Positions 44,526 through 55,689 of a DNA stretch of 64,000 bases are shown one piece after another. The stretch is from Fremontodendron californicum. Taxonomy: Eukaryota; Streptophyta; Magnoliopsida; Malvales; Malvaceae. The stretch is from NCBI GenBank assembly GCA_030761205.1, contig JAULJL010000003.1, positions 33,452,301 through 33,516,300 of the forward strand, read 5' to 3'. The notes under the pieces are model-generated. The model was not told the origin of the DNA and ran no database searches. It saw only the letters and a program-made list of their open reading frames with translations. Within the stretch, counting starts at the first letter, position 1; the number at the start of each line of letters is the position of its first letter. The position numbers were made by a program, and so were the translations under genes.

Positions 44526-46335
44526 GACTTTTTTATCTTAATATAGCCAAAAAAAAAAAAAATTCAAAATACCGTTACTTTTTTTTAAGTACCAAAATTC
44601 GCTTTTTTTTAATCAGTAGGAAAATCGTCATGACCCATGGTGATTTTTCAACTGAAAATTTTAATTTTTTTAAAAAATACCAGTTGGAAAATCGCCATGG
44701 CCCATGGCGATTTCTCAATTGGTATTTAAATTTTTTTTAATTTTACCAGTTGGAAAATCGCCATAGGCCATGACGATTTTACAACTTATATTTTTAAAAA
44801 ATTAAATTTTTTAGTTGAAAAATCGCCACCAACATTTCTTCTATTTCAGCTTTCTTCTTTGAAGTAGAAAAATAAGGCATTACACTTGTGGCATTATTGC
44901 ATATACCTGTATTATTTCTCAAAAGCACCAAATTGAGCATCACCAAAGGTTTTTGATATCAAGTGCAGGGCCCTCCAACTGGTTGTAGGATATTAATGAA
45001 GAAATGTTGCTTATTTTAATATAATTTATAATTTTAAAAAATAAAATTTAAATAACAAAATTAATAATTAATAATAATTTACAAAAATTTTAAAAATTAT
45101 ATTTGTAATGTCAATCGGATTTTTTCAACTTGTATTCGTAATAAATTGACTTTCGGGAGAAAAGCCAACCAAAGCGTTGTGGATTATGCAGGAATGAAGG
45201 TCATAACTAAACCTATCCGCGGACTGGATAGCCCGCCCGGTCCGGTAAGCCCGGATCTGTCCCTATATACCAGATTGATAAGGACATTTTCGACGGCTAT
45301 GACCAGAGGTGTCCATGGGTCAGGCTAGGTTAAGGCCCGAAATTTTTTTATTTCCCTTGCACAAGCCCGAAAATAAAAATTATATAATTTATAATTTTAA
45401 AAAATTAAAAATTAATAAATTGTAAAATTTAAATATTCACAATTTAAAAAATTATATAAATATTAAAAATACATTTTTATATATTTTATAATTAAAGTTA
45501 AAAAAATATATTTTTTATTTAATAAATAATAATTCGGGCTAGATCGGTCGGCACGAATTACAAAACGCACTTGTCCAAGCTCGGCTCAATACGATCCAGG
45601 CTTACCCAGCCATGGATAGGTCTAGCTATGACCTTCATTCGTGCATAATCCACAACGCTTTGGTTGGCCTTTTTCCCGGAGGTCCATTTATTACGAATAC
45701 AAGTTGAAAGAATCCGGTTGAGATTACAAACATATTTTTTAAATTATTATTTTTTAATTTTTTTATTTAAATTTTTTTAAAATTATAAATTATATAAATT
45801 ATATTTAAAATTTATTATTTATAAAAACTTAAAAAAATAATAAGTTAGCGATTTTCCAACAACATTTCTTCATTAATATCCTACAACTAGGGTGGTGATT
45901 TTTCAACAATATTTCTTCATTAATATCCTACAACCAGGTGGAGCCGTGGAGGGCCCTGAACCTATATCAAAAACCTTTGGTGATGCTCCTTTTGATGCTT
46001 TTGAGAAATAATACAGGCATATGCAGTAATGCCACAAGTGTAATGCCTTATTTTTCTACTTCAAAGAAAAAAAGCTGAAACAGAAGAAATGTTGTTGGGA
46101 ATTGCGATTTTTCAATTAAAAAATTTAAGTTTTAAAAAATATAAGTTGGAAAATTGTCATGGCCCATGGTGATTTTCCAACTGATAAAATTAAAATTTTT
46201 TTTTAAATACCAGTTGAAAAATAGACATGGGCCATGGCGATTTTCCAACTGATTAAAAAAAAAAGCGGATTTTGATACTTAAAAAAACGATATTTTGAGA
46301 ATTAATTTTTTTTGGCTATATTAAGATAAAAAACC
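44526..46335. mobile_element. MULE-B, fold-back element in Helitron 1
   Basis: Exact 9-bp target duplication GACTTAGGA (44517-44525, 46336-46344). Arms of about 680 bp are inverted copies, starting TTTTTTATCTTAATATAGCC. Each arm carries repeated hairpin modules of the form GGAAAATCGCCATGGCCCAT-GGCGATTTTCC. Inner arms CCAACCAAAGCGTTGTGGAT (45157) and its complement (45685) close on a ~90-bp loop plus a nested hAT. No coding capacity; probably mobilised by a relative such as MULE-C. Confidence 0.92.
45304..45624. mobile_element. hAT MITE nested in the loop of MULE-B
   Basis: Exact 8-bp target duplication GCTATGAC (45296-45303, 45625-45632). TIRs CAGAGGTGTCCATGG and TAGACCTATCCATGG (complement) agree at 10 of 15. 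GC-richer ends with GGCCCG/CGGGC words, AT-only core. Confidence 0.85.
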
Positions 46336-46576
46336 GACTTAGGATTTACTCGGTAACTAAATCTCATGTGATTATATATATTATGACAACATTTGATTTT
46401 AATCTATTCGTCACATAAAGTGTGGAAAAGGTTTGGGAGTTCTGATTTTTTAAAAATAGATAAATGTTCATAGTTTTTTTTTTTTTTCATTTAGTTTGTT
46501 AAACATAAATTATTTAATAAATAAAAGATAATTAACGTATAATTTCACGTGCAACGCATGTGATACAATGACTAGT

Positions 46577-48525
46577 ATATATAAAGACACGAATGTGGAG
46601 AATCTTTTGAACAAATGAAAATACCCATTATTATTTATTATATCATTAATTTTCCATTTTAAATATTTTATTAATAAAATTTATCCAATTTATAAATAAG
46701 ATTTCTAATTTTATTGAAAGACTTTAGTTAAATGGATTTATTTGATAATAAATAAATAAAATAGTTAAAATTTACATTGAATTACTTCGTCTTGAAAATT
46801 ATAATTTTCATTATTAACCTTAAAAATTAAAAAAAAAAGTTACATTAATCTATTTTAAATCAAAATGCAATTTTTGATTATTTATATAATATGTAATTAA
46901 CTTTATGCTCAATATATAATTTTTTATAAATAAATAAGTTTTATAACATAAATATTTTATATTATATTATAAATAGTAATCATATTTATTTCATTTTTAT
47001 ATTATAAATATTACAAAAAAAATTGTCATTGAAAATTTCAATATCATGATATATTTTTTTTAAATTATTAAAATATTTTAGATAATGTTTTTAACACTTA
47101 AATATAATAAAATAATATTTATTTTATTTTATGAATTTAAATTTTATGAATTTCTATCATTTTACTATTAATTATTCTTTATTTTATAATTTTATTTTAC
47201 CAATCTTATAATTTTCTTAAATTAGTGTCAATTAATGAATGATAGATTATTTTTAAAGTATTTATTATCTATCATAATTGGGTTATAACCCTACTATAGT
47301 TTTAATCTTCTTCTACCAAAAACTTCATTAATTTTTTGGAAAATTAAAATTGTCAAACTTAATACGACTTAATATAGTTTTTACTTTTATCCTACAAAAG
47401 TTGTGTTAGGTTTAGATTAAAAGCTTTATACCTTAGAGATAAGTTAAAATTTTCAAAATAATACCGTTATTATTTAGGAAAATATTACAATATGTTTAAA
47501 GATAAAGTGTTTGTCAATTCCTTTATTTATTTTAGTAATTACTAGCTTTTATGACATATGCAAATGCATGTGATATTTCTTGTCTAATATAAAAATTAAA
47601 TAAAAAATATAAATAATAAAAATGATAAATAATGTCATAGTGGAGAAAAGGAAGTTAAAACACATAGTGATTTAGTGGAGAAAAGGGAAGTTAAAAAATT
47701 GTTTTTATGATTTTATCAATATTAAATTTATGTTAATAGAAATTTAAGGAGTTTTGTTATTTAAAATCTTAGTTAAAAAAAAAATTTAAAATACATAAAT
47801 ATCCTATTTTTTATTTTTTTGTTATTATTTTGATTTTGTTGTAATTTCCTTGACTGAGTTGGTGTCACTTGACTCGTGACACTAACTCAGCCACTCCCTT
47901 TATAATAGTAAAGATATTTTGTCTTTCTTTGTTGCTTTTAATTACTTTTTTTATATTAAGAGTTTGATTTGCTGTACATATTTATTTTGTTGGTTGATTG
48001 ATTAATATTAACAGTGTAGCGATTTTATTTTGAAATATATTTGTCGTAACATGTTAGTAGTACTATTTGTCAAAGGGCTTAAGGTAATGAAATGAATATA
48101 TGAAATTAAAAGTGTATTAGGCTATAGAGGTGAAATTATGTGATCTTATAATAATTTAGAGAATCTATTATTTTATACAAAAATTAATCAATTTATAAAA
48201 ATTATCGTTTTTATTAATTACTTTTTTTTTTGTGTGGATAAATGGACATTTTACCATCCAAAAAAACATGTCAAATAACTTGCTACAAAATATATTTTCT
48301 TATTGTGTTATCTTTTACTATAAAAATTTGTTTATGTAATTGTTAGATGTTCGGTTTCCAGGGAGTTAAAATTACTTGCATCTCTTTAAAAAAAATTAGA
48401 ATAATTAGGATATGCAATGTGATAATTGTTTTCATAATATTTTTTTTATTAAACATAAATTATTTAATAAATACAAGATAATTAACGTGTATCATCACGT
48501 GCAACGCATGTGAGCCCATGACTAA
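46577..48525 (+). mobile_element. non-autonomous Helitron 2, head-to-tail with Helitron 1
   Basis: Follows the CTAG of Helitron 1 directly with TATATATAAAGACACGAATG, the Helitron start lacking its first TC. Its end repeats the same hairpin (CACGTGCAACGCATGTG, near 48497) and CTAA at 48522-48525. Body AT-rich, partly shared with Helitron 1. No gene seen inside. Confidence 0.65.
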
Positions 48526-48654
48526 TTATTTTTAAGCTCATCATTCCTTTGCATTCCATAGTGCCCCATAGTGCCCAATCTATTACAAGTTAGTCAACAA
48601 ACAAACTCTTTCGAATACGAATTCTTCATTTAAAAAAAAAAATTTTATTCTGTC

Positions 48655-48785
48655 TAATATATATTTGGATATGAATATAGGTATGCTCTTTGAAATACAT
48701 ACTTTTTAAAAGAAAAAAAAATTTAAGTATATCCATATCAAACACATACTCATATCCAACATTCACCCCAAATCCAAATAAAATA
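48655..48785. repeat. copy 5 of the dispersed ~190-bp MITE family
   Basis: Diverged: ATTTGGATATGAATATAGG, A-rich middle, TATCCATATCAAACACATAC and CCAACATTCACC match the order of family words. Confidence 0.6.
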
Positions 48786-48899
48786 AATCTATACAACTCA
48801 TCTGTTTGCTGCTGCAAGACTTGGACCAGAAAATTTCTCCCTCCAAAACCTTCCTCGCAAGCTCATAGTCTTTCAAAGCGTGTACATGTCTTTCCTCAT

Positions 48900-49454
48900 C
48901 GTGCCTAAGGATCTTCTCAAATTATTAGAGAATGTTACACAATAATTCTTTAGCGTAGAATTATGGGATCAATTTGCTGTTGTCAAATTGTCACAAATTT
49001 GATAGTTGAAATAGAGTGACGGAGATTGAAACACGAACTAGATTGCTCTCTTTAGACGATACGCATTCTCTCAGTGATAAAAACTGATGTAATTAAAGAG
49101 GTTGTCTTTTACGCCGTCTCCCAAAATACAACAAATTCAGTTAACCACTGTACACTTTACTAATATGCACAAATTAAAAGATAAAAACTCTACCAAGATT
49201 GATACTTGCTTCACCCTATTAATTAAAACTCTTAAAAATATTTAAGAAAGTCTTTTTAAAGAAGTAATAAAGGAACTATAATAAAAGAGAAAATTTTCTT
49301 CTTTAAATGGATGATCTGAAAGTGAAAATGAATCCTATTTATAGTATAGTATTAAAACAAAAAAAGTTTATAACTTAAGAGCAATTTAATAAAACCTACG
49401 ATAACAAATGGTTTACAAGTTTTTTGATTATCTAAGAAAAGCGTTTTACTTCTT
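48900..49454. other. AT-rich region, nothing recognised
   Basis: No repeat boundary, RNA gene or coding region could be supported on either strand. Confidence 0.5.
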
Positions 49455-49592
49455 TTTAATATTTGTGTTCGACACATATTCGGATATGGATATGAGGATA
49501 TGATTCTTCAAATATAAAAAAAAAATTAACATACTCATATCGAAAACATATCTATATTCGATAATTATCTGAGTTCAGATAATATAGATTTT
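49455..49592. repeat. copy 6 of the dispersed ~190-bp MITE family
   Basis: GTTCGACACATATTCGGATATGG, ATATGATTCTTCAAA, an A run, and ATCGAAAACATATCTATATTCG fit the family order. Ends truncated or decayed. Confidence 0.65.
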
Positions 49593-50024
49593 AAGTGGCA
49601 GTAGAAAGCAAGACATGATATGATTAGAACATTATAAATAAATATAAATGGATTGAATCTCACCTGTATATCAAGAAACTAAAATTCCAAAACATTGAAA
49701 TGAAAAAAAGTTATCAATATTCCATGATAAGCTCAGACAGATCGTACACAGCATCTCCCATATTATCTCTCTCTACTTCTATTAATTAACTTCAATTCTA
49801 GGACATCTTTACGGTTGGTTAGCAATGTTCTGTAGCATTCCTGAAGGCAAGAATTAGTTTGACTGACATTGTAAGTTTCCCATGTTTGACATACTTGCTT
49901 TGCGCATGTATGTTTGAACTCTCAAATTGCATTTCCTTGAAGAAAAGGCCACATGATGATTGAATGTGCATCAAACTGGATTTTCTTGTTTCTAATATTT
50001 CCTACCGATCTGCATGTTTGGCAG

Positions 50025-50139
50025 ATATGCATGGCTTCACATTGAAAAGTTGGACGTCGAGGTGTTAACTGAAGATGTCCATCCTCTTTTCCGGCAAGCT
50101 GTTATTTATTCCGGCCTAGTACGCCGGCTGAGCAGTAAG
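50025..50139 (+). pseudogene. isolated exon-like fragment, unassigned
   Basis: Flanked by TTTGGCAG and GTGTGATC, open in one frame for 38 codons: YAWLHIEKLDVEVLTEDVHP then LFRQAVIYSGLVRRLSSK. Amino-acid composition and splice borders look like a true internal exon, and base composition is higher in GC than the surroundings. No partner exons were found within several kb, so it is likely a stranded or captured gene fragment. The family is not recognised. Confidence 0.45.
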
Positions 50140-50809
50140 GTGTGATCTGCCTGATTATATGCCATCAACAAAAGAGGTCGTAGTTTAGAAATAAGAGAAT
50201 GGATTGTAGATGCTGAGATTCAAAATTCAAACTTATTGAATGTCACCTCTTAAGAGTGACTGTACGAACCAAATGAGTTAAATCTCGGGTTCAGTCCTGC
50301 TCCTCTTTCCCACAACTGTTTTTTATGTACATGAAGTAAAGACAGAAGTGAAAGAAATTCAGTTTGGCTGCATAGTTCAGGATCAGTTAGCGTAGTTTAA
50401 TTTATTTCGTTAGAACTAAACTTACAGTTTGATAACTTAGTGACGAGAAGTACAAGTTTGATGTCAAGATATGATCATGATGTGTTCAAATGCCACCGAT
50501 TAATTAGTTGCCTGATAAGCCTGATGAGCAACTCTTTTGATGAGTTGTTTTGTTGCCCCATCCTTGCTCGTTAGGGCAATTGTCCTTTTCCTTCTTAAAG
50601 GCTAAAGCTTGTAGCCATACTTACTAAACTGCAAACTGTTTCAATGTTCTTCAAACGCTTGGATTCCCCCCCCCCCCTTTTTTGCCTATTTTTTGAGCAG
50701 CAAGCATTTGGATGGCGTAGAAAATGAACTTGCAATTGCTAATCATGCATTAGTGCTTGATAAAATGTAAGTAGTGCATTAGGTCTTGAGTCCTACAACA
50801 GTTGTTGTG

Positions 50810-51195
50810 GTATTCAAAAAATCGAATCGGATCGGTTAAAAAAAAAAGAAAGTCTACCTAATCCGATGCATGCAAAGAATCGGAGCTCTATTGAAACGAT
50901 AAAAAAAAAAGATTAAATTAATAAAAAATCAGTTTTATGTTAATTTTATTATTAAATTTTTTTTAAGCGATAAGATTTAAAATTTTAACTTTTAAATTCT
51001 ACATTAAAAATTACATAATTAAAGTAAATACACATTTTTATTAATTATTAATTATATTTATACTTATTTAATATTAAAATTATATGTTTAATATTTAATT
51101 TATTTATCATTTAATTCAATCAATTAGATTAATTAAATAGATAAATTAAAATTTTATCCATTAGACAACCGAATAGATTTTTTTATTAATTGATG
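50810..51195. repeat. degenerate relative of the hAT at 38305
   Basis: Shares with that element the AAAAAATCG ends, a GATGAGATTTGAACC-like phrase decayed to GATAAGATTTAAAAT, and the same AT-rich order after it. No target duplication remains. Confidence 0.5.
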
Positions 51196-51419
51196 GCCGG
51201 TCACAAAGTTTTTTTTATCACAATATAGCTAAAAAATATATATTTACCAAAATACCGTTGTTTTCAAATTAATTCTCAAAATTCGCTCCTTTAAAATCAG
51301 CTGGGAAATCGCCATCCCTCATAGTGATTTTCCAGCGTAAAATTTTCAAAAAATTTAAAAAACACAAAGGGAAATCGCCATGAGGGGTGGCGATTTCCCT
51401 TGGTGGTATATATATATTT

Positions 51420-52229
51420 TAAATTTTTTTAATTAAATTTAAAAGTCCAACGGTTAAAAAAAAAATTGCAAATTTATTTTTAAAATTTGTATTTTAATTT
51501 TAAAAATTACAAATTAAATTTTAAAAAAATTATCTTGGTTTGTTTTTTTATTTTTTTTAAATATATATTAAATTTTTTTAGTTTTTTAATTTCATAAAAA
51601 ATAAAATAAAATTTATTATTAAAATTTTATTTCTTATTAAAATTTAAAAAAGAAAATTATATTTCTTATTCAATTTTTATATAAAAAATTTTATTTCTTA
51701 TTTAAATTTTATATAAATAAAAATTTTGATTTTTTATTTAAATTTTATATGTGAGATCTATAACAAACAGGTATAAAAAAATTTATCTTGGTTTGTTTTT
51801 ATTTTTTAAAATATATATACTAAAATATTATATATTTTTTTAATTTTTTAACTTTATAAAAAATTTAATTTAATTTTTATTGAAATTTTATAAAAAATAA
51901 AATAAAATAAAATTTATTATTTTAATTTTATAAATTAAAATTTTATTTCTTATTAAAATTATAAAAAAAATATTTCTTATTAAAATTTTATATAAAAAAA
52001 TTTATTTCTTATTTAAATTTTATATAAAATACAATTTTATTTCTTATTAAAATTTTATTTTAAAAAAATGTATTTCTTATTTAAATTTTATATAATTAAA
52101 ATTTGATTTCTTATTTAAATTTTATATAAATTAAAATTTGATTTGTTATTTAAATTTTATATAAAAATTAAATTAATTTCTTATTTGAATTTTATATAAA
52201 ATTAAATTTTATTTATTATTTTAATTTTA
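51420..52229. repeat. AT-only tandem repeat, ~38-bp unit
   Basis: Variants of TTTCTTATTTAAATTTTATATAAAAATT recur around twenty times with indels. Sub-terminal part of MULE-C. Confidence 0.75.
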
Positions 52230-52685
52230 TGCTGTAGAAAATATTTGAATTGGATTCCTTCTGCAATAGATGAGACTAATGATTTAGGGTTAGGGTTTAG
52301 GGTTTCAGCTATTTTTCAATGAATCAAATCCTGCAAAAAATATTGAAATTAGATACATTTTGCAATGGATGGGACTATTGACTAGATTTAGGGTTAGAGT
52401 TAGGGTTTCAGCTATTTTCCAGTCAATACAATGCTACATAAAATATTGGAATTGGATGCCTTCTGCAATGGATGGGACTAAGGATTTAAGGTTAGGGATA
52501 GGTTTCAGCTATTTTTCAGTAAATCAAATGCTGCAGAAAATATTGGAATTGGATTCCTTCTGCAATGGATTGGACTAATGATTTAGGGTTAGGGATAGGT
52601 TTCAGCTATTTTTCAGTCAATCAAATGCTACATAAAATATTGGAATTGAATTCCTTCTGCAATGGACAGGACTATTGGACATTCC
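52230..52685. repeat. minisatellite, ~100-bp unit, with telomere-like motifs
   Basis: About 4.5 units, each TGCTGCAGAAAATATTGGAA, CCTTCTGCAATGGATGGGAC, a phrase ATTTAGGGTTAGGG, then TTTCAGCTATTTTTCAGTCA. The TTTAGGG words match the plant telomere repeat but occur only one to three at a time in each unit. Confidence 0.9.
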
Positions 52686-53002
52686 GGTACAAATGATGAG
52701 ATTTATCATCAGTTTTTGCATTGAATGAGTTATCAGTTTTTCAGTCAATTAACCCTAGCTAGAAAATGGAAATCAGATTCCGTCCTGTACAAAGGATGAG
52801 ATTTGTCATCCGATACAACATAATGAACCATTATAAATTCATAATACTGATGAAGGTTTACAATACCTCCTATAACAGTTTTTCAATCAGATTTTTTCTG
52901 AATGCTAATACCTCCTCATTCTCCTCATTCTTTATTTCTTCTTTCTTTTGCCGAGTGATAATACCTCCATTCTCATCCTTCTTAGTTTCATTACTACACA
53001 AC

Positions 53003-55545
53003 ATGAGCAACAGAGTGATCGCATTGGTCTACTATAATAGTCAAATTCATAATACTGACGAAGGTGCTACCTTTGATTGTGAACGTCCTAAAAGTTTTCG
53101 TATTGATGAAAACGTCACATTAGAGGAATTGAAGCTGCAAATTCATACAAAAATTAAAGCTGGAAATAGAAAAAGAGTTTCAGAGATTAAGTACAGGCAT
53201 CTTCTTTCTATTGGTGAAGGATGTGTCTGATATAGAACATTTCCACTTGAAGATGATGATGATGTCAGATGCATGTTTTATGCTCATGAGACATTTGTAA
53301 ATGTTGGTGTACTTGAGTTATATGCTGACATAGAGGATGTTCATGATGATTGTGGGCCTTCAAATGTTCGCACTACAGAAAACTTTCTCACAGAAGATGA
53401 TGATTCTGGCCGTTCTATGTTCACACTACATACGACGTTCCCACAGAAGAAGTCGTTCCGCTATCTCAAGCTACAACATTTCATAATTTATTAGTCTCAT
53501 AAACAATTCCTATTGCCCTCGAAAATGAGCCAACTGGTGTTGATCCTGTTCTGCCATGTAGAATCCATGGTGAATATGTTGGTGACTTTAGTGAGCAGGA
53601 AAAAGATGCTGAATTCGCAAGTGATGACAACAGTGATTCTGACCCAGACGTCGTCCCTGCTGAGATCAACACTTATGGAGATCTTCCCCCATATGAGGCT
53701 GCATCCCATATGCACACCCTGGATCTGGAGGCAATGCAAGTGCCAGAATTTTCTCAGTATGCTCATACATTAGCTACGCCTCTGACATTTGATCCATCTA
53801 CAGTTGATATGTGTGTTGGATTACAATTTCCAAGGAAAGAGGCTATGATTTTAGCTATTAAGCACTATAACATCAAAAACTCTGTAGGTTACAAAGTAAT
53901 TGAATCTGAGAGGACCAAATATTATGCCAAATGTCTAATGTATGGGAAAGGGTGCAATTGGAGAATAAGGCAACTTTTATGAAGAAGAAACAAGCATGAG
54001 AGATTAGAAAATATGAAAGGCCACATACTTGCACATCGGGTAGGATTTCACAAGATCATTGCAAGTTAGATTCTAACATGATCTGTTCATGAATTCTGTC
54101 ATTGGTCTAAGCAAATCCAGAGATCTCCGTTTCAGTTTTGATCACTGAGATGCGAATCCGGTATGGATACATCACCGCATATAAGAAAGCGTGAAAAACA
54201 AAGCAAAAGGTAATTGTTCAAGTTTTTGGCGATTGGGATAGATCGTACAATGAGCTATCTAAATGGTTAGGTGCAATGCAATATTTCGTGTCTGGTACAA
54301 TTGTGGATTTGCAAACGGTACCTGCATATCACGGTGATCGACTAGTCCAGGGTAAAAGAATATTCCATCGACTTTTTTGGACATTTAAATCGTGCATTGA
54401 AGGGTATCCGTATTGTAAACCTATTGTGCAAATAGATGGTACTTTCTTATATGAAAAATACAAAGGAACATTATTGTTAGCTATTGCACAAGATGGCAAC
54501 CGAAACATACTGCCAATTGCCTTTGCCATTGTGGAGGGTGAGACAACAGAGGCTTGGTCATTCTTTCTCACTAATTTGCGTAAACATGTGACAAAACAGC
54601 CTGGCATATGTTGATTCATGTACTGCATTCGACACATTGCAGCTAACTTTATGAAGAAGTTTAACAATAAGGAATTGCGTCGACACATTGTTAACATGGG
54701 TATGAAATCGAATCATAGTTATTTTATCTCTTATATTTCCTTTAGTATATAAAATAATACTAAAATTCACAAGTCTTTTGTTTTTAATTTTATTAGGATA
54801 CGAGTTGAGGCGATCGAATTTTCATTTCATGTATGAGAATCTTCGTGGAGAAAATGCAGAAGTGGCTAATTGGCTTGATAGGATCCCCAAGGAGAAGTGG
54901 GCCCAATCATATGATCAAGGAAGACGTTATGACCATATGACAACCAACCTAGCTGAATCTATCAATTCGGTGTTGAAGGGAACGCATCATCTTCCCATTA
55001 CTGCTTTAGTGCAATCAACATATTATAGGTTGGCTGCACTTTTTGTTAAGATGGGGAACAAGCAAATTGCAATGATGGAGGGAGGGCACACATACTGTGA
55101 AACAGTCACACAGACTATGCAAGAAAATTGCAGGAAAGTTAACTCCTACTTTGTTCGTAATTTTACGCGAGCAAATCAATCTTTTCTGATTGAAGAGTTA
55201 ATTGATCCACAAGAGGGTGTTCCTGCAATGAAGTACAAAGTCAAGCTTAGTGACATGTGGTGTGACTGTGGGAAGTTTCAAGCACAAAGGTTCCCTTGTT
55301 CACATGTAGTTGCTGCTTGTGCACATGTCCATGTAGATTGCATGCAATATGTGAACAATGTCTATAGACTGAAAACTATATTGAATGTTTATAGACATGA
55401 GTTATCGCTATGGAAGGTTCAAAGCCAAAAGCTACCTATCCTGATACAATTACTTTTTAAAGCTACTCTCTCTCTATTTTCGAGTCAGTTTGTCGGATTA
55501 TTTAGACAATTTCCATTCATGTGGGGATTGTTGGATATCAAATGA
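53003..55545 (+). pseudogene. MuDR-family transposase, defective
   Basis: Order of pieces: MSNRVIALVYYNSQIHNTDE onward, the PB1-like N-terminal part of MULE proteins; stop at 53228; a second frame 53273-53494; the MuDR DNA-binding domain (FPRKEAMILAIKHYNIKNSV, GCNWRIRQL) at 53820-53980; MULE catalytic region VQIDGTFLYEKYKGTLLLAI (about 54430) and IAFAIVEGETTEAWSFFL; RHIAANFMKKFNNKELRR; intron 54700-54796; and NFHFMYENLRGENAEVANWL then AESINSVLKG; SWIM zinc finger CDCGKFQAQRFPCSH. At 54610 a stop stands where the stretch with the second catalytic Asp (LISDRH in relatives) should be, so that stretch is deleted. At least four frame breaks. It cannot catalyse transposition. Confidence 0.85.
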
Positions 55546-55689
55546 ATTATTTGGGTGTATATATACGAAATACGTATTCTAATACGTAGGTTGTCGTAAC
55601 TACATACACGGTGTATAATTTCATACACAATTGATATTAAATTTGAATGAGAAATTAGTCTTATTTTAACACCCACTTGAAGAGGAAGA

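Larger units (their letters stand above)
41916..46575 (+). mobile_element. non-autonomous Helitron 1 with nested elements
   Basis: Begins TCTATAATATATATAAAAG, the usual plant Helitron TC start. Ends with hairpin CACGTGC-AAC-GCATGTG (about 46545-46562) and, ten bases on, CTAG followed by T. No Rep/helicase gene. Parts of its AT-rich body (41990-42240) recur at 44030-44300 and again in Helitron 2, an internal duplication. It holds MULE-A and MULE-B. Confidence 0.75.
51204..55545 (+). mobile_element. MULE-C, MuDR-type element with decayed transposase
   Basis: The left end TTTTTTTTATCACAATATAGCT, with ACCAAAATACCGTTGTTTT after it, matches the TIR of MULE-B, and two AATCGCCAT..GGCGATTT hairpin modules follow (51307-51402). 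Then AT-rich repeats, a minisatellite, and the transposase remnant. No right TIR is visible before or after the solo LTR, so that end is lost; the given end is simply the end of recognisable coding sequence. Confidence 0.65.

Noticed and set aside
44408..44740. 110-codon + strand frame
   Set aside because: Runs across the left border of MULE-B in AT-rich DNA, no motif; chance frame.
50240..50300. tRNA- or SINE-like B box (GGGTTCAGTCC)
   Set aside because: No matching A box at the proper distance and no cloverleaf could be drawn; no tRNA gene is supported.
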